A stretch of DNA of 64,000 nt from Bacillota bacterium (GTDB lineage: Bacteria; Bacillota; Clostridia; Acetivibrionales; DTU013): the NCBI GenBank assembly GCA_023435305.1, contig JAEYRV010000053.1:62001-126000 (forward strand), read 5' to 3'. The position numbers and the translations under genes were made by a program. The notes under the pieces are model-generated. The model searched no databases and was not told the origin of the DNA. It saw only the letters and a program-made list of their open reading frames with translations. Positions 36,200-44,674 of this stretch are shown here, in pieces. Position 1 is the stretch's first letter, and each line of letters begins with the position of its first letter.

Positions 36200-37225
36200 A
36201 TGAAAAAAATAAAAATAGCAGATATCATCCTACTGATACTTGCAGCGGCATCATTAGTCGGATGCATATTGGAGTTCCAAAGAAGATCCCGGTTGCTGTA
36301 CTATTTCATACCGTTGGTTTTTTTCATCTTTTTTCTGCTGGAGCGAAGAATCAGTAAAACAGAGAAGAGAAAAATCATTAAAATGGCAGCTCTTTTTGCA
36401 GGTGTCATATTAGCTATTTACTTTTCAGTTGTTTTCTATTTGCAGAGTACACCTATCGCATATGTCAGAGATGCGCAAAGTGAAGTATACCTGGAGAAAA
36501 TAGAAAGTGTTGAACAGTTGTCCATACCTTCTATGAACGGACATACTGATGGTTGGCTGTACAAACAGTCTGATGAAAAGGCCCCGCTGATCATATTTTT
36601 CAATGGAGCCGGAGAATGTTCAGCTGCAATAGTACGGAAGTTTCACGAGAACGGGATTTTATCAGAGTATTTTCCAGGATACAACTTTATGAGCACTGAT
36701 TACCCAAGCTATGGGATAAGTGACGGATACGTCTCAGAAGCGGCCATGAAGGAACTCGCCATTGATACATATGATACCGCGATACAGTGGGATTTTGTCG
36801 ATAAATCCAATATCATAGTCATGGGTTACAGCATCGGAACAGGGCCGGCTTCTTATCTTGCAGCACACAGGAATCTGACATCCCTTGTTCTGCTGGCCCC
36901 TTATGATGATTTTTGGGATAACAGGGTCAGAAATATAGAGATGCTTGGTAAGCGTAAAGGCTACGGGAAGACTTTCGAATGCTTATTCTACGGACTGTTT
37001 TGGGGCTATAACATAGATCCGGTCAGATATGCCGGAGATATTGAGGAACCTGTGCTGATCCTCTCATCCATGGATGACACAACGATAGTACATGAGGCTT
37101 CCCTGAGGGTGGCTGAAAGGATAGACAATTGCGAAGTGGCTACACTCACTGGGATCAAACATGAGGATATGCTTTGCGATACCTCCTATGAGACTATTAA
37201 CAAGTTTCTATACCAAAACCAATAG
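36200..37225 (+). CDS. Membrane-anchored alpha/beta hydrolase
   Basis: The 341-residue protein starts with three hydrophobic helices (about 7-24, 32-46 and 53-76). The hydrolase domain shows the oxyanion region IIFFNGAGE, the nucleophile elbow GYSIGTGPA (S211), an acid near SSMDDTTIV and a histidine in TGIKHEDML. The domain is probably extracytoplasmic or membrane-facing. It resembles BEM46-like or serine aminopeptidase-like hydrolases; the substrate is unknown. A GC-rich hairpin lies in the spacer to the preceding esterase gene, so co-transcription is uncertain. Confidence 0.86.
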   Translation: MKKIKIADIILLILAAASLVGCILEFQRRSRLLYYFIPLVFFIFFLLERRISKTEKRKIIKMAALFAGVILAIYFSVVFYLQSTPIAYVRDAQSEVYLEKIESVEQLSIPSMNGHTDGWLYKQSDEKAPLIIFFNGAGECSAAIVRKFHENGILSEYFPGYNFMSTDYPSYGISDGYVSEAAMKELAIDTYDTAIQWDFVDKSNIIVMGYSIGTGPASYLAAHRNLTSLVLLAPYDDFWDNRVRNIEMLGKRKGYGKTFECLFYGLFWGYNIDPVRYAGDIEEPVLILSSMDDTTIVHEASLRVAERIDNCEVATLTGIKHEDMLCDTSYETINKFLYQNQ

Positions 37226-37236
37226 CTTAGTGTTCA

Positions 37237-38265
37237 TTAAACCATCTCATTTAAATTATCAACATCAGATAGATCATCGGCATCAGATAGATTGTCAACA
37301 TTAGATCGATCATCAGCATCAGATAGATTATCAGCATCAGATAGATTATCAGCATCAGATAATTTATCAGCATTAGATAGATTATCAACATCAGATAATT
37401 TATCAGCATTAGAGTTTTTGTTCGGAAGCAGTTCTCTTAAAAGAGTGTGCATCTCGTTGAACTTTTTTGCACGTATACATATTCGTTTCCCAAGACGAGC
37501 CGCAAGAATATAGGCAAAATCTCTGCAAGCGCCTCTGTCATACAACTGTATTGTGCTTAAATGCAACATTTTAACACCCATTCTATTAAGAACAGCTGAA
37601 CGAACAGCATCTTTCGCCAATTCTGATGGACTGCTGTGATATGCGTAGCTGTCATATTCAACACCCAATTTTGCATACTTATAGTACAGATCCACAAAAC
37701 AATGGTCTTGTCCCAGACGTATCCTCGCTTCACCCTTTAGCTTTATCTTATGGTTAAAAACTGCCCCGCTGAGTCCGTAACCTCCCAGAGCATGAGGCAG
37801 TACCAGGATCATATAAGAAAGTGATTCCATGATCGATGCAGACCCATTTTCCACGAACCTCAACGCCCGTATAGCTTTCGGGTGTCCACGGTGCCCAACG
37901 GTCTTTGCCAGAAATGCAGCGATTTTTTGCTTTGTAGTGATCGCATCACAAGGGAGTCCCTGTGGATGCGAGCATAACTGAAGACCGAGCAGGATAAGGC
38001 GGTGGATGCTCAATTTTCTTGCCAGCTCCAGGAACAATAACTCAGGTGACGCAACCATTTTACTGTTTCGGACCGTTACAGCCCCATTGGGAAGAGCTAA
38101 TTTTGTTGTATAGACATTTACTCCTTTCGTGTAAAACCGAGCATCATTACTTGGCACCGTAAAATCGGTATCGACGCCTTTTGCATTTTCGGTACCAATT
38201 ACAGCTTCAATGCAAGGAATATCCCACATAATAGCAGCAGTAAAATAACTATAATATCCATCCAT
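37237..38265 (-). CDS. DUF559-like nuclease-fold protein with repetitive C-terminal tail
   Basis: The 342-residue protein opens with SYFTAAIMWDIP, resembling the SH-x-SAA-x-LWGIP motif of AbiEi/DUF559-type proteins. Near residues 188-245 it has FVDLYYKYAKLGVEYDSYAY then AKDAVRSAVLNRMGVKML, the D-(x)-E-x-D pattern of a small PD-(D/E)xK (Vsr/DUF559-like) nuclease fold. The last about 50 residues are eight hexapeptides of the type (N/D)LSDAD encoded by 18-bp repeats at 37255-37415. There is no ribosome site before the ATG and no partner gene. The nuclease call is inference from fold motifs. Confidence 0.65.
   Translation of the reverse strand: MDGYYSYFTAAIMWDIPCIEAVIGTENAKGVDTDFTVPSNDARFYTKGVNVYTTKLALPNGAVTVRNSKMVASPELLFLELARKLSIHRLILLGLQLCSHPQGLPCDAITTKQKIAAFLAKTVGHRGHPKAIRALRFVENGSASIMESLSYMILVLPHALGGYGLSGAVFNHKIKLKGEARIRLGQDHCFVDLYYKYAKLGVEYDSYAYHSSPSELAKDAVRSAVLNRMGVKMLHLSTIQLYDRGACRDFAYILAARLGKRICIRAKKFNEMHTLLRELLPNKNSNADKLSDVDNLSNADKLSDADNLSDADNLSDADDRSNVDNLSDADDLSDVDNLNEMV
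37255..37415 (-). repeat. 18-bp tandem repeats encoding (N/D)LSDAD
   Basis: About eight or nine 18-bp units of the type ATCAGATAGATTATCAGC, with point changes that mostly preserve the hexapeptide, sit at the 3' end of the coding region and stay in frame. Confidence 0.9.
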
Positions 38266-38426
38266 GCAAATATATTACAACTTGATAGGAAAAATGTCAA
38301 CTTATGGGAAATAGAAGAACCGAACCATGGTGCTGCAGTGAGAAGGAAGAGATAAAGATAACTGACTCCACAACAAAATTACGTTACCGATACGGGTAAA
38401 CTGATTTTTCTCGTGCTTTCTAAGCA

Positions 38427-38540
38427 CAGCTGTTATAAGTACCGGCATACCCTAAGCCAGCTGTTATAAGTACCGGCATACCCTAAGTCCAGCTGTTATA
38501 AGTACCGGCATACCCTAAGTCCAGCTGTTATCCAAAACCA
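38427..38540. repeat. 32-bp tandem repeat, three and a half units
   Basis: Units beginning CAGCTGTTATAAGTACCGGC occur at 38427, 38458 and 38490, with a partial copy at 38522. A diverged trace appears near 38617. Confidence 0.9.
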
Positions 38541-38650
38541 TCATTCTAAAAGACTGGATGTGATCCAAATTGCGATGCTTAACCCAGATGTTTTTCATAG
38601 CGTCATACTTTATGTCCAGCTGCTATCCAAGCCGCCTATATCAGAAGCAA

Positions 38651-38803
38651 GGTACACAAAATTTTGAGTTGTGGGGAAATATCCTTAGGAAAATCTATGA
38701 CTAGGGATCATTAAGGTTACATAAGAAGGAAATTTGTACTTTATTGGGCGAATACTCGTATGCCAGGTAATTTATTTCCCCACAACTCAAAATTTTGTAC
38801 ACC
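38651..38803. repeat. 153-bp MITE-like element with about 30-bp terminal inverted repeats
   Basis: The 25 bp at 38656-38680 (core ACAAAATTTTGAGTTGTGGG) are the exact reverse complement of 38774-38798, and similarity continues to about 30 bp at the ends. The 93-bp interior is non-coding. The size and layout match the element at 2058-2197 but the sequence differs. Confidence 0.8.
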
Positions 38804-38960
38804 CTACTCTGGTAGAACCATTGGAGACGGCGGCGGATCCCGCTAAGAGGCGGCAAAGGATCCTGCAAGGGGGTGTAAACTGGAGTTATTGTGGATAATC
38901 AGACAAAAGTAATTGAAAATAATTGCCATAGTCCATATAATTATAATGTGCGCTTGCATA

Positions 38961-39264
38961 AAGCAGCGATTTCACATGGCAGGCGCAGAACAAGCAGCGA
39001 TTTCTCATGGCAGGCGCAGAATAAGTAGCGATTTCACACGGCGGGTGCAGAGCAAGTAGCGATTTCGCATGGCAGGCGCAGAGTAAGTAGCGATTTCACA
39101 TTGCAGGCGTAGAACAAGCAGCGATTTTTACATAGAAGGCGCAGAGTAAGTAGCGATTTCACATGGCGGGCATAGAACTAATAGCGATTCTGTATAGCGC
39201 AGAACAAGTAGAATAAGTAGAATAAGTAGAATAAGTAGAAATCCCGCATGACGGGTGCAGAATA
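38961..39264. repeat. 31-bp tandem array upstream of the GH9 gene
   Basis: Eight to nine imperfect copies of AAGCAGCGATTTCACATGGC plus AGGCGCAGAAC run head to tail, interrupted near 39205-39235 by four copies of the 9-mer AAGTAGAAT. There are no unique spacers. The array ends about 30 bp before the start codon of the cellulase gene. With the preceding three entries it accounts for most of the 1-kb gap, which has no gene. Confidence 0.92.
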
Positions 39265-39295
39265 TATCGATAAGATGTAATATGGGGGGAACAGG

Positions 39296-41635
39296 ATGAA
39301 AAAGTTTTGGTCATTGTTGTTGGTTGGATGTCTCGTGCTGTTTATGACTGCCTGTAGTACTGGGAATCAGGAAGCGGTCGGGGATCAGCCCGGAGAGCAA
39401 ACTGAAGAACAGAAGGCCCCGGATCAGTCTGTTGTGACGGATCAGCCGGGCGGTGAGACAGAGCCGCCAGAAGCAGAGCCGCCAGAAGCAGAGCCGCCAG
39501 AAGCAGCTCCGCCTGCAGAAGAGGTCCAGCTTACCGAGGAAGAGCAAAAAGGCAATCTTATTCCCGGCGGTTACTTCAACAAAATCGATAACAAGTGGGG
39601 CCTGTACAAGGAATCAGGCGGACAGGGATCCACAGCAGTGAAGGATGGGCAGCTTGAGGTGACCATTGAAAAGATCGGCACGGTAAAGCACGCCGTACAG
39701 GTATATTGCGACGGCTTCGAAGTGCTGCAGAATGCAGAGTATAAAGTGGCATTCGATATGAAGTCGAGTGTTGACAGGGTAATCGATTGGCGCATACAGA
39801 TCAATGGCGGAGATTACCATGCTTATACAGGCCAGGAGGATGTGAAGGTAACCTCGGAAATGAAGCATTATGAGTTTACTTTCACGATGGAGGAAGCATC
39901 GGACCCGGCTCCAAGGTTCTGCTTCAATATGGGCTTTCATGAGCCTGACGGGGAGCTTGGCGCACATACTGTCATTATAGATAATGTGGAACTGATGGTA
40001 TTGGATGATTCAAAAGCTCAAACCATATCTTCCGGGGATGTCGGACCTGAAATAAACATTAATCAGATAGGATACCGGACAGGAGACAAGAAGACTGCAA
40101 TTTTCCGCGACAGCAGCAAGGATACGAGATTTGATGTTGTGGATGTAAAGACCGGGAAAACAGTGTTCACAGGGAATGTGTCCGGCGCCGTACAAACCGC
40201 AAGTGCAGGAGAGACGGTAGCCTATGGCGATTTCTCCAGTGTGAATGTGCCCGGTAAATACAAGATAACAGCTGCCAATAGCGGTGAATCATATGAATTC
40301 GAGATAGCTGATGATGTTTACAGCGATATATTTGCAGATACTATAAAAATGCTGTACATGCAGCGCTGCGGAAGCAATCTGGACAAGAAGCATGCAGGTG
40401 ATTTCGCCCATAAAGTCTGCCATACACAGAAGGCAACTGTTTACGGCACGAAGATCACAAAGGATGTTTCGGGCGGATGGCATGATGCAGGAGACTTCGG
40501 ACGCTATGTGGTGCCGGGTTCGAAGGCTGTTGCCGATTTACTTCTGGCTTATGAGGATTACAGTGCGATTTTCAGTGACAGCGTCGGTATTCCTGAAAGC
40601 GGAAACGGCATTCCCGATGTACTTGATGAGGCCAGATATGAACTTGAATGGATGCTGAAGATGCAGGATGAGAAATCGGGCGGTGTGTACCACAAGGTAA
40701 CGGGTTTGAATTTTGAAGGCAATGTTATGCCTGATACGGTCAAGGATGATTTGTATATCATGCCAATCTCCAACTGTGCAACAGGCGATTTTGCTGCTGT
40801 TATGGCAATGGCTGCAAGAATATATGAGAAATTTGATGCTGCTTTTGCAAAGAAATGCCTTGCCGCAGCAAAAAATGCGCTTACATATATGGAAGGCAGT
40901 GAAAATAAAGGCGGCTATAAGAATCCGAATGATGTTCTCACCGGAGCATACCCGGACGAAGAGGATGCAGATGAGTATTTCTGGGCTTTGGCAGAGATTT
41001 ACAAAACCACAGGCGACGCTGCTTTCAACAAGAAGCTGAGCTCGGTGGACATAGCATCACTTGAAAGAGGTCTGGGCTGGGAGGCAGTTGACCTGTATGG
41101 CTGCTATGCATACCTTACCTCAAAAAATCAGGATGCAGGTTTGGCAAACAAGATAAAGGACAAATTCAATACCTATATTGCATCTATCGAGAAAAATGTG
41201 CAAAATGAAGGTTATTTCTCCACAATGGGTGCGGTTTATCCTTGGGGAAGCAATATGACAATTGCCAACAACGGTGCGGTCGTTCTGATGGCAAACAAAG
41301 TGCTTGGAAAGGATACCGAACTGGCACAGAAGCAGCTTGATTACTTGCTTGGAGCGAACCCGACATCATACTGCTTTGTAACCGGATACGGCACACAGAC
41401 GCCGGATGATACTCACCACAGACCATCCATGGTGTTGAAGAAGACAATGAAGGGTATGCTGGTAGGCGGTGCAAATTCCAACCTTGAGGATCCGTATGCA
41501 AAGAACGTGCTTGCTGACAAGCCAGCAGCAAAATGCTATACAGACAATTCTCAGAGCTTTTCATGCAATGAGGTGACGATTTACTGGAATTCACCGCTTG
41601 TTTATCTGCTGGCGGGTTTGCAGGCTGATAAATAG
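39296..41635 (+). CDS. GH9 endoglucanase/cellulase, lipoprotein with CBM4-like module
   Basis: The 779-residue protein has a lipoprotein signal (lipobox LFMTAC, Cys20) and an acidic Pro/Glu linker with PPEAE repeats (about 50-75). A CBM4/9-like carbohydrate-binding region (about 80-235), an Ig-like CelD-N domain (about 245-335) and a GH9 catalytic domain (about 345-775) follow. Catalytic features are GGWHDAGDFGRYV (nucleophile-activating Asp, about 396-399), the HHRPS histidine near 706, and the proton donor in NEVTIYWNSPLVY near 758. No dockerin is present, so it is membrane-tethered rather than cellulosomal. The promoter region carries a 31-bp repeat array. Confidence 0.94.
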   Translation: MKKFWSLLLVGCLVLFMTACSTGNQEAVGDQPGEQTEEQKAPDQSVVTDQPGGETEPPEAEPPEAEPPEAAPPAEEVQLTEEEQKGNLIPGGYFNKIDNKWGLYKESGGQGSTAVKDGQLEVTIEKIGTVKHAVQVYCDGFEVLQNAEYKVAFDMKSSVDRVIDWRIQINGGDYHAYTGQEDVKVTSEMKHYEFTFTMEEASDPAPRFCFNMGFHEPDGELGAHTVIIDNVELMVLDDSKAQTISSGDVGPEININQIGYRTGDKKTAIFRDSSKDTRFDVVDVKTGKTVFTGNVSGAVQTASAGETVAYGDFSSVNVPGKYKITAANSGESYEFEIADDVYSDIFADTIKMLYMQRCGSNLDKKHAGDFAHKVCHTQKATVYGTKITKDVSGGWHDAGDFGRYVVPGSKAVADLLLAYEDYSAIFSDSVGIPESGNGIPDVLDEARYELEWMLKMQDEKSGGVYHKVTGLNFEGNVMPDTVKDDLYIMPISNCATGDFAAVMAMAARIYEKFDAAFAKKCLAAAKNALTYMEGSENKGGYKNPNDVLTGAYPDEEDADEYFWALAEIYKTTGDAAFNKKLSSVDIASLERGLGWEAVDLYGCYAYLTSKNQDAGLANKIKDKFNTYIASIEKNVQNEGYFSTMGAVYPWGSNMTIANNGAVVLMANKVLGKDTELAQKQLDYLLGANPTSYCFVTGYGTQTPDDTHHRPSMVLKKTMKGMLVGGANSNLEDPYAKNVLADKPAAKCYTDNSQSFSCNEVTIYWNSPLVYLLAGLQADK

Positions 41636-41667
41636 GCAGTCCGTAGGGAGAGCGAAGTATTGAATAA

Positions 41668-41714
41668 AAGGGCAGGATCCGTTATTGTTCGGTTCCTGCC
41701 CTTAATATTTTTTC
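41668..41714 (+). terminator. Intrinsic terminator after the GH9 gene
   Basis: AAGGGCAGGATCCG pairs with CGGTTCCTGCCCTT (one mismatch), followed by a T-rich run. It may also serve the convergent purine operon. Confidence 0.85.
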
Positions 41715-41781
41715 GTATAGAATCCTCATGACTATTTTGCAACTGCAGAGAAAACTCATGGATTACGACTATCTACGATTA

Positions 41782-42960
41782 TCAGTGATGGAACAGCCTG
41801 ATACCCGTAAATGACATTACCATGCCATATTTGTCGCAGCACTCTACTACCAGATCATCCCTGACAGAGCCGCCCGGCTGGGCAATATAGCGCACTCCGC
41901 TCTTGTGTGCTCTCTCGATGTTGTCGGAGAAGGGGAAGAATGCATCCGAGCCAAGAGTTACGTCCTGCATGTTATTCAGCCAGGCTTTTTTCGCTTCTCT
42001 GGAGAATACTTCCGGCCTGACCTTGAAACGCTTCTGCCATTCGCCGTCTCTGAGGACATCCTCGTATTCGTCGCCTATATATACATCGATGGTATTGTCA
42101 CGGTCTGCCCTTCCGAGAGAATCAACGAATTGCAGGCCAAGGACCTGGGGCGACTGGCGGAGGAACCAATTGTCCGCCTTGCTGCCGGCCAGTCTGGTGC
42201 AGTGGATCCTGGACTGCTGGCCCGCGCCTATGCCTATTGCCTGGCCGTCCTTTACATAGCACACAGAATTTGATTGTGTATATTTCAGCGTTATCAAAGC
42301 TATTTTCATATCTGTCAGCGCGCTGTCAGGTATATCTTTATTTGCTGTGACAATATTCGATAGAAGGCCGCTGTTTATATCGAGCTCATTACGGCCCTGT
42401 TCAAATGTGATTCCATAGACCTGTTTTCTTTCGATGGGATCGGGTGTGTATTGCGGATCGATTTCAATCACGTTGTAATTGCCGCCCTTCTTGGATTTGA
42501 GGATTTCAAGGGCTTCATCCGTGTATCCGGGTGCGATCACACCATCGGACACTTCTCTTTTTATCAGTCTTGCCGTATCCGAATCGCATACATCTGAAAG
42601 CGATACAAAGTCACCGAAGGAAGACATTCTGTCAGCGCCTCTGGCTCTTGCATACGCGCATGCCAGCGGAGATAATTCACCAAGGTCATCCACCCAGTAA
42701 ATCCTCGCGAGGGTATCGTTTAATGGAAGTCCGACAGCAGCGCCGGCTGGTGATACATGCTTGAAGGATGTGGCAGACGGCAGGCCTGTCGCGGCTTTCA
42801 GTTCCTTCACCAGCTGCCAGCCGTTGAAGGCATCGAGGAAGTTGATATACCCGGGTTTTCCGTTCAGGACCTTTACAGGCAGCTGGCCGCCGTCGGCCAT
42901 ATAGATCCTGGATGGTTTCTGATTGGGATTACAGCCATATTTCAATTCCATTTCGTTCAT
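41782..42960 (-). CDS. AICAR transformylase (stand-alone PurH C-terminal type)
   Basis: The 392-residue protein corresponds to the transformylase half of PurH, without the cyclohydrolase domain. Key residues K67-H68 are in SATSFKHVSPAGAAVG. Also visible are YARARGADRMSSFGDFVSLS, KYTQSNSVCYVKDGQAIGIG, AGQQSRIHCTRLAG and DAFFPFSDNIERAHKSGVRY. It converts AICAR and formyl-tetrahydrofolate to FAICAR. It lies 16 bp downstream of the IMP cyclohydrolase gene, so the last two steps of purine synthesis are made from one ZTP-responsive transcript. Confidence 0.93.
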   Translation of the reverse strand: MNEMELKYGCNPNQKPSRIYMADGGQLPVKVLNGKPGYINFLDAFNGWQLVKELKAATGLPSATSFKHVSPAGAAVGLPLNDTLARIYWVDDLGELSPLACAYARARGADRMSSFGDFVSLSDVCDSDTARLIKREVSDGVIAPGYTDEALEILKSKKGGNYNVIEIDPQYTPDPIERKQVYGITFEQGRNELDINSGLLSNIVTANKDIPDSALTDMKIALITLKYTQSNSVCYVKDGQAIGIGAGQQSRIHCTRLAGSKADNWFLRQSPQVLGLQFVDSLGRADRDNTIDVYIGDEYEDVLRDGEWQKRFKVRPEVFSREAKKAWLNNMQDVTLGSDAFFPFSDNIERAHKSGVRYIAQPGGSVRDDLVVECCDKYGMVMSFTGIRLFHH

Positions 42961-42976
42961 AGCGCACCTCTGTTAT

Positions 42977-43690
42977 TTATACATTTTTATTTATTATTCT
43001 GGTTTCATGTCTGCCGGAAGCAATATCTATATACCTGACAAATAGTGAGACCTTGTTGTCATCATTCAGACTGTTCCATATCATGCCGGTAAATGTATCG
43101 ATGTCATCCGAAATACCGATAAGCTTGGGCTCGCCCTCAAAACTCGGCAGCGGATCGCCGTCTTGCATATAGGTATGGATAAAACGGCCTTCTCCGGCGA
43201 CGGGGTTCTCATATGCGAAAGTGAACCGGTTACAGCTTTTGGGATTGCCGTTGCTGCTTTTCAGAATGGACATGGCATAGTTGCAGCTGTTATTTTCAAT
43301 ATGCATTATTCCTGATATGCGGGGAGTGTAGTTGGGACTGTCCGGCTCAAACTCACGGCACCTCAAGGACTGCTCGAAGGTCAGCTGCTTGTCCATTCCT
43401 GCATAAATGGTGTCTGTCTGGTCACCGTTTGTTACAATTGTTTTATTGCCAAGCACTCTCACCGGGGCATAAATTATCAGGCTCGGATCTGACATTTTGG
43501 ATGGGTCAAAGGCCTGTGTGCGGATACCCGCTCCATCCTGGACAAACACTCTGTTTCTGCTGTTAGTGCTCCTGCCCATTATAAAGTACGCCGTCACTGC
43601 CTGGTTTCCATCCTGCGACCTGCCTATAACAATTCCTCGGCCGGGATATGAGTTTGATTTGAGCTCATGCTCAAGTGACATAATCTTCAT
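42977..43690 (-). CDS. IMP cyclohydrolase (PurO-like)
   Basis: The 237-residue protein follows AGGAGG. It resembles the PurO-type IMP cyclohydrolase: GRGIVIGRSQDGNQAVTAYF, GRSTNSRNRVF, then YTPRISGIMH and GEGRFIHTYMQDGDPLPSF. PurO closes FAICAR to IMP and is best known from archaea. Here it replaces the N-terminal half of bacterial PurH. It is the first gene of the operon with the transformylase and is controlled by the ZTP riboswitch upstream. Confidence 0.88.
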   Translation of the reverse strand: MKIMSLEHELKSNSYPGRGIVIGRSQDGNQAVTAYFIMGRSTNSRNRVFVQDGAGIRTQAFDPSKMSDPSLIIYAPVRVLGNKTIVTNGDQTDTIYAGMDKQLTFEQSLRCREFEPDSPNYTPRISGIMHIENNSCNYAMSILKSSNGNPKSCNRFTFAYENPVAGEGRFIHTYMQDGDPLPSFEGEPKLIGISDDIDTFTGMIWNSLNDDNKVSLFVRYIDIASGRHETRIINKNV

Positions 43691-43710
43691 TTATTCAACC
43701 TCCTGCGCAT

Positions 43711-43845
43711 AAAAAATAAAAAACGCCTGGACAAACTATAATGTTTGCCCAGACGGTCGGCTCAGAAATATGCGCGCTCCCTGCAGGTCAACCTGCCACA
43801 TCCTGTATTTGGATGCTTTCCGTCAGTTGCGCGGCCCATATGAAT
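43711..43845 (-). ncRNA. ZTP (pfl) riboswitch with overlapping terminator
   Basis: On the minus strand the leader reads GGGCCGCGCAACTGACGG, a long hairpin with GGTTGACC, GGGAGCGCG, then CCGTCTGGGCAA. This follows the pfl/ZTP consensus (CGCGACUGGCGG at the 5' end and CCGCCUGGGC at the 3' end). The final segment is also the left arm of a terminator (CGTCTGGGCAAACAT pairing with GTTTGTCCAGGCG) followed by TTTTTTATTTTTT. Ligand binding should prevent termination and turn on the purine genes when ZTP/ZMP accumulates. A likely promoter (TTGAAA 43869-43874, TAAATT 43846-43851, 17-bp spacing) precedes it. Confidence 0.92.
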
Positions 43846-43958
43846 AATTTACATTATTGATAAAAAAATTTCAAGCTATTTTATCATACTCAGGACTTTG
43901 ATTTTACCTTTTCTGCGGACGAAACCTTATTGGCGAGGTACTTGACATAAAATATCTC

Positions 43959-43987
43959 TTGACAATTTTTGCATTATTAAGTAGGAT
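43959..43987 (+). promoter_or_regulatory. Promoter of the DUF805 gene
   Basis: TTGACA (43959-43964) and TAGGAT (43982-43987) are 17 bp apart, about 55 bp upstream of the start codon. Confidence 0.75.
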
Positions 43988-44042
43988 GATAAGGAAATAA
44001 TTGTTGCAGTTAAATTCTTATGTGATTTAAGGGGGATGGAGT

Positions 44043-44393
44043 ATGAGTTGGTTTTTAGCAGTTATTCAAAAGTATGCAGTGTTTTCCGGGCGCGCAAGAC
44101 GTAAAGAATATTGGATGTTCTTCCTGTTCTACTTTATTTTCAATGTTGCTGCAAACATAATCGACGGCATTCTGGGCACTTATCTCATAGTTCCGCTTTT
44201 AAGCCTGGCTCTGCTGGTACCAAACCTTGCAGTAGCAGTAAGAAGACTGCACGATATCGGAAAAGCAGGAACATGGATCTTCATAGCTTTTATTCCGGTT
44301 ATCGGAGCAATATGGCTGATAATCCTTCTGGCAAAAGAAGGAGACCGTGGATCAAACAATTATGGCGAAGATCCGAAGGAAGGCTCTTTATAA
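44043..44393 (+). CDS. DUF805 small membrane protein
   Basis: The 116-residue protein has the DUF805 pattern: FSGRARRKEYWMFFLFYFIF at the first helix, VRRLHDIGKAGTWIFI after the third, and a short acidic, glycine-rich tail (EGDRGSNNYGEDPKE). Three to four membrane helices are predicted. The function of the family is unknown. It has its own promoter and a terminator at 44423-44449 and is therefore a monocistronic gene. Confidence 0.93.
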   Translation: MSWFLAVIQKYAVFSGRARRKEYWMFFLFYFIFNVAANIIDGILGTYLIVPLLSLALLVPNLAVAVRRLHDIGKAGTWIFIAFIPVIGAIWLIILLAKEGDRGSNNYGEDPKEGSL

Positions 44394-44422
44394 TCCAAAC
44401 AGATAAATATGATCAGTTACAT

Positions 44423-44449
44423 AAAGGCTGCAGAGATGCAGCCTTTTTT
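44423..44449 (+). terminator. Intrinsic terminator after the DUF805 gene
   Basis: AAAGGCTGCA pairs with TGCAGCCTTT around a short loop and is followed by six T. Confidence 0.9.
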
Positions 44450-44492
44450 GTATGCTGCATGTCCGGTGAGGCCGGCCGCACTGGCCACGCTG

Positions 44493-44600
44493 GCGTCACT
44501 GACCGCGGATGCCATACAGACTGCGCATGCCTCCCTGACCGCGGATGCCGTACAGACTGCGCATGCGTCACTGACCGCGCATGCCGTAAAAATTCGGTAT
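44493..44600. repeat. 36-bp tandem repeat, three units
   Basis: Three head-to-tail units of GCGTCACTGACCGCGGATGC plus CGTACAGACTGCGCAT fill the gap between the DUF805 terminator and the PrsW gene. The short frames through it are only repeats. Confidence 0.9.
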
Positions 44601-44674
44601 GGAAAGATATGGCCAAGTATGATAAATTAGAAAAAACATGAATAAGCAAAAAAAATGTCGAAAGGGTTGGTCAA

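Noticed and set aside
38961..39264. CRISPR array upstream of the GH9 gene
   Set aside because: The 31-bp units are directly head to tail with scattered point changes and no unique spacers, and no cas genes are present.
44409..44641. Ala/Thr-rich small proteins downstream of the DUF805 gene
   Set aside because: The frames run through a terminator and a 36-bp tandem repeat and have no ribosome binding site.
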